Assembly (NCBI GenBank): GCA_964348455.1
Contig: CAYGCQ010000001.1
Location: 1-64,000 of the forward strand
Reading direction: 5' to 3'
DNA length: 64,000 nucleotides
Origin: UBA10133 sp964348455
GTDB taxonomy: Bacteria; Patescibacteriota; Microgenomatia; UBA1400; MFAQ01
Shown here piece after piece: positions 57,448-64,000 of this stretch. The notes below the pieces were generated by a model, which worked only from the letters and a program-made list of their open reading frames with translations, had not been told where the DNA came from and ran no database searches. Numbering within the stretch: position 1 is the first letter of the stretch; the number at the start of each line of letters is the position of its first letter. The position numbers and the translations under genes are program-made.

Positions 57448-58191
57448 ATGAAAGGAATTATTTTGGCGGGTGGTCGAGCTACTCGACTCCGTCCACTAAC
57501 ATGGGTTATCAGCAAGCAACTCTTGCCGATTTACAACAAACCCATGATTTTTTATCCCATTGAAACTCTTGTTAGAGCCGGTATCAAAGATATCTTGATT
57601 ATTCTCGCACCGGAAAATGCCGGACAGTTTCTAAATCTTCTAGGAACAGGAGAACAGTTCGGTGTTCACTTTAGTTATGTTATTCAGAAGGAACCAAGAG
57701 GTCTTGGTGAAGCCTTTATTCTTGGTGCTGATTTTATGGATAGTGATAATGTCACCATGGCTCTTGGTGACAACATCTTTGATGAGGATTTCTCGGAACA
57801 AATAAAGACATTTAAGTCCGGCGGCCAAATTTATGTGAAGAAGCTCGATCGTATAGAGGAAGTCAGAAGGCTAGGTGTAGTAGAAATTGATAAAAATAAC
57901 AACGTAATCTCTATCGAAGAGAAACCTGATAAACCCAAATCCATGTACGTCTCTACCGGACTATACACTTATGATAATCGTGTTGTCGATATTGCCAAGA
58001 AACTAAAACCTTCCGCCAGAGGAGAGCTAGAGATTAGTGGCAAACCAAGCATCAGTAATACTTTCTTAGAGATGGGTGAGTTAAAAGCCTGTGTATTTGA
58101 CAGCTACTGGCAAGACGCCGGTACTTTCGATAGTCTTCTCGAAGCGGGAGTTCACATGGCAGAGAAAGAAAAATTAGCAAAAAAAATATGA
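57448..58191 (+). CDS. rmlA: Glucose-1-phosphate thymidylyltransferase
   Basis: A 247-residue nucleotidyltransferase that makes dTDP-glucose, the first step of dTDP-L-rhamnose synthesis. It has the GGRATRLRPLTW signature (nucleotide binding), SKQLLPIYNKPMI, the metal Asp in ALGDNIF, EEKPDKPKS and YWQDAGTFDSLLEA. It is shorter than the typical 290 residues because the C-terminal allosteric helices are missing. It overlaps rmlB by 4 bp. Confidence 0.95.
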   Translation: MKGIILAGGRATRLRPLTWVISKQLLPIYNKPMIFYPIETLVRAGIKDILIILAPENAGQFLNLLGTGEQFGVHFSYVIQKEPRGLGEAFILGADFMDSDNVTMALGDNIFDEDFSEQIKTFKSGGQIYVKKLDRIEEVRRLGVVEIDKNNNVISIEEKPDKPKSMYVSTGLYTYDNRVVDIAKKLKPSARGELEISGKPSISNTFLEMGELKACVFDSYWQDAGTFDSLLEAGVHMAEKEKLAKKI

Positions 58192-59177
58192 AAATCTTAG
58201 TCACGGGTGGCGCCGGTTTTATTGGTTCAAACTTTATTCATTATTGGCTGGATAAGTATCCAGCAGATAGCATCGTGAATCTCGACTCTCTTACCTACGC
58301 CGGACACCTAGACTCACTTAATGACCTGGCAGCTAATCCTCGATACGCTTTTGTTCAAGGAGATATTACCGATTCAGAGGTAGTGGATAAGGCAGCCAGC
58401 GGTGTAGAGACAATTGTGCATTTTGCCGCTGAGTCTCATGTAGATCGTTCAATTTTAGATCCACTAGTCTTTGTTAAAACCAATGTTCTTGGCACCCAAA
58501 TACTTTTGGAAGCCGCCAGGAAATATAAACTTCGCTTTCATCACATCTCTACAGATGAAGTTTTTGGCGCACTACCTTTAAATTCGGAACTAAAGTTCAC
58601 CGAAAATACACCCTATGATCCGCGAAGCCCATACTCGGCCTCCAAAGCAGGATCTGATCATCTGGTTCGAGCTTATTTCCACACCTTTGATTTACCTATT
58701 ACCATTACAAACTGCAGTAATAACTTTGGACCCTTTCAAGACACGGAGAAATTTATTCCTCGCATGATCACCAATTTATTAATCGGTGAAAAGGTCAAAG
58801 TTTACGGCGATGGCAAGTATGTTCGTGATTGGCTTTACGTTTTAGATCACTGTCGTGCCATAGATGACGTACTTCACAGAGGTAAGGTAGGGGAGACATA
58901 CTTGGTGGGCGGCCTTACCGAAGACATTTCAAACATGGAAATGGTCAAAAAAGTTTTGAAGATCATGGGTAAAGGTGAAGATAGTATAGAGTATGTCAAA
59001 GATCGTCCTGGTCACGACCGACGATATGCTGTGGACTGGTCCAAAATGAATAAAGAGTTGGGCTGGGAACCAAGTAAGGACTTTGACTCTTGCCTGAAGT
59101 CCACTATTGAGTGGTATACTAGCAACCCTTCTTGGTGGAAACCAAACAAGCAAAAGTCCGAATCGATATACAAATAA
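58188..59177 (+). CDS. rmlB: dTDP-glucose 4,6-dehydratase
   Basis: A 329-residue extended SDR. It has the NAD-binding GGAGFIGSNF, HFAAESHVDRSI, the catalytic STDEVFG, YSASKAGSDHLVRAY (Tyr/Lys), NCSNNFGP and the DHCRAID region. It removes water from dTDP-glucose to give the 4-keto-6-deoxy sugar, the second step. The length is normal. It overlaps rmlA by 4 bp, and rmlC begins 13 bp later. Confidence 0.97.
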   Translation: MKILVTGGAGFIGSNFIHYWLDKYPADSIVNLDSLTYAGHLDSLNDLAANPRYAFVQGDITDSEVVDKAASGVETIVHFAAESHVDRSILDPLVFVKTNVLGTQILLEAARKYKLRFHHISTDEVFGALPLNSELKFTENTPYDPRSPYSASKAGSDHLVRAYFHTFDLPITITNCSNNFGPFQDTEKFIPRMITNLLIGEKVKVYGDGKYVRDWLYVLDHCRAIDDVLHRGKVGETYLVGGLTEDISNMEMVKKVLKIMGKGEDSIEYVKDRPGHDRRYAVDWSKMNKELGWEPSKDFDSCLKSTIEWYTSNPSWWKPNKQKSESIYK

Positions 59178-59190
59178 ATTAAAAAATAAA

Positions 59191-59754
59191 ATGGGCCTGA
59201 TAAAAATAAAACATAAATCTATCGCCCTGCCCAAAAACACAAAACTCTATCGTCAAACTTACGGAAAAGTTGAAGGAATCCAAGGTGTTTATGTTTTAAA
59301 GACAAGCGTCTTTGCTGATGATTATGGCGGTTGGTTCAAAGAGGCAATGCGTCTGGATGCAAGTGGTAATGTAGTAGCTCTCAAAGAATTAGGTGTCAAT
59401 TTCCATCCTATTCAAGTCAATACCTCATTCTTAGCTCCAAAAACCAAAAGATTCTGGCACATTCATCCAAAGCAGAATGAAATCTGGACCACGAGCGGCA
59501 CCATTCTCATGGGATTAATTGATTACCGACCGGAGTCAATTTCCTATCGAACAAAGATGAAAGTGATTCTCTCCTCCGATAAGCAAATATATATTCCCGC
59601 CGGAGTGGCCCATGGCTTTATAAATCCAAATCTAAAATCCGTAACCTTAAATTACTTTACAGATCACTATTTTGTAGCCAACAAATTCACCCAGGAATGT
59701 CGTATAGATCCAAAAATTATTTCTTATGACTTCGTTCTGCCGGAAAAAATGTAA
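59191..59754 (+). CDS. rmlC: dTDP-4-dehydrorhamnose 3,5-epimerase-like protein
   Basis: A 187-residue cupin. The core shows LKELGVNFHPIQVNTSFLAPK, FWHIHPKQNEIWTTSGTILMGLIDYR, and IPAGVAHGFINP, which matches the RmlC fold including AHGF. The catalytic His/Asp pair is less obvious than in standard RmlC, so it belongs to a divergent RmlC subgroup. Its place between rmlB and rmlD supports the epimerase step. ATG at 59191 is preferred to an internal start in rmlB. Confidence 0.85.
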   Translation: MGLIKIKHKSIALPKNTKLYRQTYGKVEGIQGVYVLKTSVFADDYGGWFKEAMRLDASGNVVALKELGVNFHPIQVNTSFLAPKTKRFWHIHPKQNEIWTTSGTILMGLIDYRPESISYRTKMKVILSSDKQIYIPAGVAHGFINPNLKSVTLNYFTDHYFVANKFTQECRIDPKIISYDFVLPEKM

Positions 59755-59760
59755 CACATC

Positions 59761-59840
59761 CGTCATTGCGAGGAGTGAAGCGACGCGGCAATCTATAATA
59801 TCAATTGTCATTCCCGACCTGATCGGGAATCTATAAAAAT
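59761..59840 (+). repeat. Two REP-like elements inside the rml operon
   Basis: CGTCATTGCGAGG..GCGGCAATC (59761-59793) and GTCATTCCCGACCTGATCGG plus GAATCTATAAAAAT (59807-59840) separate rmlC and rmlD. The second ends in a TATAAA hexamer 12 bases before the rmlD ATG. Confidence 0.8.
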
Positions 59841-59849
59841 AAATTCAAT

Positions 59850-60770
59850 ATGTCCAAAGAAAAAATACTCATCACCGGTGCCAGTGGTTTAGTTGGCTCT
59901 CGTTTTGTGGAAAAGTACGTCGACAATTTTCAATTAATAACTCCTGAATACCCAGACTTCGACTTAACAAGGTTGGAGGATGTTCGAAAAATAATTGAAA
60001 AAGAAAATCCCGACTGGATCATAAACTTCGCAGCTTTTACAGACGTAAATTCTGCTGAGGCACAGTTTGGTGATGAGTCAGGTTCGGCATGGAAAATAAA
60101 TGTTGAAGGTACAGAAAATTTACAAAAAACATTTTTATCCAAGAATTTTATTCAAATTTCTACCGATATGGTTTTCCCTGGTGACCTTAGTCAGCCAGGT
60201 CCATATTCCGAGACCGATATTCCTCCAGATTCAAGCGACAAACTCACTTGGTATGGCTGGACAAAAAACCGGGCAGAAAAACTAGTTCTTTCTCAGGGTG
60301 GCACAGTGCTTAGAATTATTTATCCGGTTAGAGAAAAATTTAATTTAAAGCTAGATTACATCAGAGGTGCTCTAAAAAAATTCGCGGAAGGAAAGATGTA
60401 TCCTCTCTTTGATGATCAACAGATTTGTATTTCATACATCGATGAAGTCGCCGACACTTTATCCAAAATTATCGAGACTGATTCTCATGGTGTTTTTCAT
60501 TGTTCTTCCGACACTACTACTCCCTACGAATTAATTTCCTATGTCGTTGATCAGCTGGGCGAAGACGCCTCTCTTGTTAAGTCAGCTTCTATTAACGAAT
60601 TTCTAAAGTCACAAGCAAACCCAAATCGTTACCCGGTTTGGGGAGGGTTAAGAACCGTCATCACCGAAGAGGCTTTGGAAATGCATTTCTCAACCTGGCA
60701 AACAGTAGTTGAGTATCTCATCGGTCAAGGTCTAAGTTTGCCGAAAGTTGAGAGTAGTGGTCAAAATTAA
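59850..60770 (+). CDS. rmlD: dTDP-4-dehydrorhamnose reductase
   Basis: A 306-residue SDR that makes dTDP-L-rhamnose by NAD(P)H reduction, the last step. It has ILITGASGLVGSRF, DWIINFAAFTDVNSAE, QISTDMVFPG, and the catalytic Tyr/Lys in YGWTKNRAEK. It completes the rml set, so the cell can make activated rhamnose for surface glycans. Its insulation from rmlC by two palindromic repeats suggests possible separate expression. Confidence 0.93.
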   Translation: MSKEKILITGASGLVGSRFVEKYVDNFQLITPEYPDFDLTRLEDVRKIIEKENPDWIINFAAFTDVNSAEAQFGDESGSAWKINVEGTENLQKTFLSKNFIQISTDMVFPGDLSQPGPYSETDIPPDSSDKLTWYGWTKNRAEKLVLSQGGTVLRIIYPVREKFNLKLDYIRGALKKFAEGKMYPLFDDQQICISYIDEVADTLSKIIETDSHGVFHCSSDTTTPYELISYVVDQLGEDASLVKSASINEFLKSQANPNRYPVWGGLRTVITEEALEMHFSTWQTVVEYLIGQGLSLPKVESSGQN

Positions 60771-60775
60771 TCGTA

Positions 60776-60781
60776 TATACT
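60776..60781 (+). promoter_or_regulatory. -10 hexamer before the repeat-extended secreted protein
   Basis: TATACT ends eight bases before the ATG at 60790, fitting the leaderless pattern and supporting that start upstream of the in-frame repeats. Confidence 0.5.
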
Positions 60782-60789
60782 ATTTACAG

Positions 60790-61671
60790 ATGACTTCACC
60801 AATTGCCATATCTGGGAAAGCGGGTCGATGGTCCCCGAAGGGGGAGATCCACACCCATATAACTACTCCATCTGTCATTCCCGACTTGATCGGGAATCTA
60901 TTTAAATTAACTCTACTTTCTCTATTTATTATTCTTGCCGGAATTTTCTCCCCCTTTGTTTTCGCGGATGCCAAATCAGACTATGATTACCAGTATGGTC
61001 AATACCGCACTAGCTACGCCGAGTTCTCTCTTTTAAAACAGGATTATCTAAACACTCCTAGTTTGGACAATCAACAGAAAGTTATGATTTCAGCCAAACA
61101 AACCATTCTTAGTAGAGACTTGGCCAAAGCCTCCCTTGACTGGTATTTGCTTGATCTAATCAACCATTACCGTGTCGATTACGAGCCAATCAAACCAATC
61201 ATTGCTGCTTTAAATACATCTAGGCAATATTTTTTAAATGAATCATTTAAGTCCCAGGGAATAGTGACAGAAACTGATTTAAAAAAATTCACCGAGAGTT
61301 ATCTCGAAACTGTTCCGCTGCACGATGCCATGATGAAGTTTGGGATTCTGGCAAACAAGATTGCTGAGCTGGTAAGAATTCAAATAGACTCACAAACTGC
61401 TTTAGAAACAATTATTCCGAAGCTTCCTTCACCTATGCCTCAGAACTTAACAGATAGAGTCCAGGAGTTACGCGACAAAACCAAGTTTATTGATTCCAAA
61501 ATAGATATTTTTGCCAATAACCTTCCCATAGCTGATGCTGTTGTCGAGTCAGCCAACGATATTTTCTTTACATCTCGAGTCGAGCTTTTAGCCGAGATTC
61601 GCCTTCTCCAACTAGACTGGATTAATCGCCTTATAGATCTAGATATAAACTATGTCCAACCCCAAATTTGA
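60790..61671 (+). CDS. Secreted helical protein with in-frame REP elements before its signal peptide
   Basis: From the ATG at 60790, the first 37 codons are largely two palindromic repeats (GRWSPKGEIHTH and SVIPDLIGNLF). A clear signal sequence follows (LTLLSLFIILAGIFSPFVFADAK). The mature part, about 225 residues, is helical with no recognised family (DYQYGQYRTSYAEFSLLKQ). The -10 at 60776 favours this start. A TTG at 60886, inside the second repeat, would give a normal short N-terminus instead. It overlaps the next gene by 20 bp. Confidence 0.7.
   Translation: MTSPIAISGKAGRWSPKGEIHTHITTPSVIPDLIGNLFKLTLLSLFIILAGIFSPFVFADAKSDYDYQYGQYRTSYAEFSLLKQDYLNTPSLDNQQKVMISAKQTILSRDLAKASLDWYLLDLINHYRVDYEPIKPIIAALNTSRQYFLNESFKSQGIVTETDLKKFTESYLETVPLHDAMMKFGILANKIAELVRIQIDSQTALETIIPKLPSPMPQNLTDRVQELRDKTKFIDSKIDIFANNLPIADAVVESANDIFFTSRVELLAEIRLLQLDWINRLIDLDINYVQPQI
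60803..60902 (+). repeat. Two REP-like elements in frame at the 5' end of a secreted-protein gene
   Basis: A degenerate GCGGGTCGATGGTCCCCGAAGGGGGAGATCC unit (to about 60852) is followed by GTCATTCCCGACTTGATCGG plus GAATCTATTTAAAT (60874-60905). Confidence 0.75.
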
Positions 61672-62017
61672 AATAACTAATCCTGAGGCTATCAAACTTA
61701 TTGATAATATTAAGAGTGGAGTTTTTTTCACTCCTGTTAAAGTTTGGGCTATCAAATACAAATGGTTCCTGGTAACCGGAGCTGTTATTATCGTACTTTT
61801 GATTGCTCTTGCTATTGGTAAAGCAATCTCTGCTAGCCGCCAGGCACCGGTGTTTCTTCCTCCCGATATCGGTACCCCTGTTCCTACCACCACTACGACA
61901 GTTAAGTCTGACTATCAATGGATACGACAAAATATTCTGAATTACAGTACAGACCTTCCGGACCCTGTTCTTCCAGTTTTGGATAATACAATAAATCTCG
62001 AAAGTGCTAATATATAA
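61652..62017 (+). CDS. Small single-helix membrane protein, 121 aa
   Basis: No family recognised. A cytoplasmic N-terminal segment of about 38 residues precedes one helix (about 39-60, WFLVTGAVIIVLLIALAIG), then a Pro/Thr-rich external tail. It overlaps the upstream secreted protein by 20 bp and is followed 3 bp later by the SurA-like gene, so it is part of a run of co-oriented envelope genes. Confidence 0.65.
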   Translation: MSNPKFEITNPEAIKLIDNIKSGVFFTPVKVWAIKYKWFLVTGAVIIVLLIALAIGKAISASRQAPVFLPPDIGTPVPTTTTTVKSDYQWIRQNILNYSTDLPDPVLPVLDNTINLESANI

Positions 62018-62020
62018 CTT

Positions 62021-62755
62021 ATGGCTAAAACACCTACCAAAAAAACAATTAACAAAGTAAAACCAACCATGGCAGAAAAAAAGACAAAGTCAAAAAAATC
62101 CGTGAAGTCCATTAAAAATTTGAGAACTCCGGTCGAAGAAACATTTCCTGAAATGACAGAAATGAAGAAGTCACCCTTTAGTTTTATTGTCAAACTAGTT
62201 CTCATTGTTGCGCTTGGTTCCGCACTATATCTTTTGGCACAGAAATACAGGGGTCTAATTCTAGCTGGTACGGTTGATTCTTCGCCTATCAGTAGGTCAG
62301 AATTAAATAAAAAGATGGTTGAGAAGTACGGTGCTCAAACATTAGATGAAATCATTAATGAAAGAATACTGGAAGGTCAATTGAAGAAAAACAACATAAG
62401 TATTTCTGACCAGGAAGTCAACGACGAAATGGCTAAAGTTATCAAAGACTACGGTGGTGAGGAGGCCTTTAAGTCAGCCCTATCTCAGTACGGGTTAACA
62501 GAAGACAAAGCCAAAGACTCCATCAAACAAAGTCTTGGGCTAAAGAAGTTGGTTGAAATGAACTACAAGGTTGAGATAACCGCTGATCAAATCAAAAAGT
62601 ATTTTGACGACAACAAAACTCAATTTACTGACAAGAAATTGGAAGAAGTTTCAGACAGTATCAAAGACACCTTGTATCAGCAAGAGATATATGCCAAGAC
62701 ACAAGAGTGGTTTACCGGAGTCCGAAAAGCCGCAAAGGTCGTCACCTTTATCTAA
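62021..62755 (+). CDS. SurA-N-like membrane-anchored foldase without PPIase domain
   Basis: A 244-residue protein. The first 50 residues are Lys-rich and cytoplasmic. One helix (about 55-72) follows, then the SurA/PrsA N-terminal chaperone pattern: VDSSPISRSELNKKM, TLDEIINERILEGQLKKNNI and ISDQEVNDEMAKVIKDYGG. The parvulin isomerase domain that normally follows is absent; the chain ends in helices that would complete the chaperone core. Likely a membrane-tethered chaperone for exported proteins. Confidence 0.83.
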   Translation: MAKTPTKKTINKVKPTMAEKKTKSKKSVKSIKNLRTPVEETFPEMTEMKKSPFSFIVKLVLIVALGSALYLLAQKYRGLILAGTVDSSPISRSELNKKMVEKYGAQTLDEIINERILEGQLKKNNISISDQEVNDEMAKVIKDYGGEEAFKSALSQYGLTEDKAKDSIKQSLGLKKLVEMNYKVEITADQIKKYFDDNKTQFTDKKLEEVSDSIKDTLYQQEIYAKTQEWFTGVRKAAKVVTFI

Positions 62756-62761
62756 AGAACT

Positions 62762-63565
62762 GTGAAAAAAACTGCCCAAGAAAAACAAGCAAAGAAAGCA
62801 AAATTCGAGTTCGTCCCTAAGCGCTGGATTGTTCCGGCGCTTACGGCTGTTATGGTGTTGATTCTTATTATCAATGCCATTGTTTTTAACAGTAGATCGA
62901 CTAACAATGTTGACCCGGAGCAGTCAGCATCACCATCTGCCATTATAAACGCCGATAATATTTCTCTCCCGAACCCTGACTTTAAAAGCAGTAGCTCTAT
63001 CGAAAGCGTCTTACGGTCCAGACGGACCAGAAGAGCCTTCCAGGACACTCAGTTATCGTTGAAGCAGGTTTCTCAGATGCTTTGGGCTGCCCAGGGGATC
63101 ACCGTCGACTGGGGTGGTCGGACAGCGCCATCAGCCAAGTCTACTTACCCTTTATCCATATTTTTAATAGCGAACGATGTTGCCGGTCTTGAACCGGGTG
63201 AGTACCAATACATTTCGGGTGACAGAACTCCCGTCCATCAGCTTAAACCACTTAAACAGGTAGAGTTGCAAAAATCTATTTTTGAAGCTTTAAATGAATC
63301 ATCTTTTCAGCACGCTCCTGCGGTATTGATTATTACCGGAAGTATGGGGAAGATGGCAGAAGCCTATGGAGGCATTCCTCACGACAAAGAAGTCTACTTG
63401 GAAGCCGGACACGCCGCTCAAAATCTATACCTTCAGGCCGAAAGTCTGAAGCTTGGCATGGTAACCATCACAGGTTTTGACGCAGATAAAATTCTTGGGT
63501 TGGTGACAATTCCGGATACCGATACTATAATCTACCTAATTCCTTTCGGAATCCCAAAACTATAA
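62762..63565 (+). CDS. Membrane-anchored SagB-type nitroreductase-like oxidoreductase
   Basis: A 267-residue protein starting at GTG. One helix (about 20-41) precedes a nitroreductase-fold domain of the SagB/ThcOx subgroup, with SVLRSRRTRRAF (FMN-phosphate contact), LWAAQGIT, APSAKSTYPL, and LEAGHAAQNLYLQAESLKLGM. FMN-dependent oxidases of this type oxidise azolines in peptide toxin pathways, but no cyclodehydratase or precursor gene lies here, so a different redox substrate is likely. The N-terminal anchor places the domain outside if the positive-inside rule holds, which would be unusual. Confidence 0.83.
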   Translation: MKKTAQEKQAKKAKFEFVPKRWIVPALTAVMVLILIINAIVFNSRSTNNVDPEQSASPSAIINADNISLPNPDFKSSSSIESVLRSRRTRRAFQDTQLSLKQVSQMLWAAQGITVDWGGRTAPSAKSTYPLSIFLIANDVAGLEPGEYQYISGDRTPVHQLKPLKQVELQKSIFEALNESSFQHAPAVLIITGSMGKMAEAYGGIPHDKEVYLEAGHAAQNLYLQAESLKLGMVTITGFDADKILGLVTIPDTDTIIYLIPFGIPKL

Positions 63566-63575
63566 ATTTCATTTT

Positions 63576-63836
63576 ATGACAGAAAAATGGACACCAGATG
63601 TTAATGAGCGTATTCGTCGTGAGACATATATTGCTGATCTGAAAGCAGGAGATCCAGAAAAGTACGAATCATTGCTGGCAGAATGCGATACGTTTAAGAA
63701 GTTCGAGACTGAGCAACAAATTCAAGCCGCAAAAACTATGATTGAGGATGCGGTAGCGCTTGACGCTGAAGAAGCATACGAGATTATGTTATCAAGAAGG
63801 ACAGAACCAACAAACGATCAATATCAAAACTTCTAA
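63576..63836 (+). CDS. Unrecognised small acidic protein, 86 aa
   Basis: No family recognised. A soluble helical protein rich in Glu and Ala (EKYESLLAECDTFKKFETEQQ), with no signal peptide. TATAAA (63561-63566), overlapping the preceding stop, ends nine bases before the ATG, so it may have its own promoter. Confidence 0.6.
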   Translation: MTEKWTPDVNERIRRETYIADLKAGDPEKYESLLAECDTFKKFETEQQIQAAKTMIEDAVALDAEEAYEIMLSRRTEPTNDQYQNF

Positions 63837-63859
63837 GTTAATAAATATTTATAATAAAT

Positions 63860-64000
63860 ATGGCCGAAAAAGAACACCAATCTTCAATGTTTAATATAGA
63901 TCCGGGAGGTAATGAAACAGTAAGGCCTAAAGGAATATTGAAAAAATTTAAAAAAGAAAAGAAAATTAAGCCGGCAAAAGAAAAGAAGCAAAAACCCGAT
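63860..64000 (+). CDS. Start of a Lys-rich protein (3' end outside window)
   Basis: The frame opens MAEKEHQSSMFNIDPGG and runs into a very Lys-rich segment (KKFKKEKKIKPAKEKKQK) at the window end. TATAAT (63850-63855) ends four bases before the ATG. Too little is present to assign a family. Confidence 0.55.
   Translation, partial: MAEKEHQSSMFNIDPGGNETVRPKGILKKFKKEKKIKPAKEKKQKPD

Overview
The window looks like a chromosome segment of a reduced, probably host-associated bacterium of the Candidate Phyla Radiation (Patescibacteria, perhaps Microgenomates). This is inferred from gene content, not from a marker search. Genes are compact and often overlap by 4-50 bp. Most proteins of unknown function are small, secreted or membrane-anchored with Thr/Pro/Ser-rich linkers. 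The core genes (serS, secA, prfB, ftsEX, tsaE, short tsaB, nfo) belong to a Gram-positive-like envelope plan with sortases and an LPXTG protein. TGA is used as a normal stop (for example ftsE) and an RF2 gene is present, so the code is standard. I found no tRNA, rRNA or CRISPR array.

Layout. 1-3.2 kb: a DUF2207 membrane protein diverging from an HD phosphohydrolase and an unknown gene. 3.2-10.7 kb: a serS gene behind what reads as a compact T-box leader, a D,D-carboxypeptidase homologue, a small methyltransferase, secA and an unknown gene. 10.8-19.2 kb: an NHL/Fn3 surface protein, a membrane-anchored trypsin-like protease, an SDR fused to a disordered tail, a DUF4258-like protein and a TPR protein. 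19.3-27.1 kb: an M3 peptidase, a frameshifted FabG-like SDR, a cyclophilin lipoprotein, endonuclease IV and a MacAB-like ABC exporter. 27.3-31.1 kb: a lone KAS III-like protein, then a heme-protein/ferric-reductase cassette. 31-36 kb: prfB, then ftsE-ftsX and a coiled-coil C39-type hydrolase. 36-44.2 kb: a dense palindromic-repeat cluster, small genes with strong Shine-Dalgarno sites, a methyltransferase, a candidate small RNA, VanZ-like, tsaE, a frameshifted DUF2892 protein, a phosphoribosyltransferase and short tsaB. 44.5-51.5 kb: a sortase locus (1591-residue LPDTG protein, an accessory secreted protein, two sortase homologues of which the first lacks the catalytic Cys). 51.6-55.5 kb: a processive GT2 synthase with a GH18/CBM hydrolase. 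55.6-64 kb: a MazG-like protein, a CAP-domain protein, the four-gene dTDP-rhamnose set, and a run of membrane-tethered proteins including a SurA-like foldase and a SagB-type nitroreductase.

Two genome-wide habits stand out. First, many genes have a TATAAT-like hexamer ending only 4-10 nt before the start codon, which implies leaderless mRNAs; only a few genes have a clear Shine-Dalgarno site. Second, short palindromic repeats (REP-like, beginning GTCAT) fill most intergenic gaps, all in one orientation, and several sit in frame inside secreted-protein genes.

The best candidates for something undescribed are the ultrashort T-box before serS (about 3180-3325), a stand-alone RNA of about 76 nt with three consecutive GCAA-capped hairpins (38867-38942), a motif shared by two intergenic regions (near 21230 and 56180), the Cys-less sortase paralogue, and in-frame repeat insertions that extend a signal peptide.
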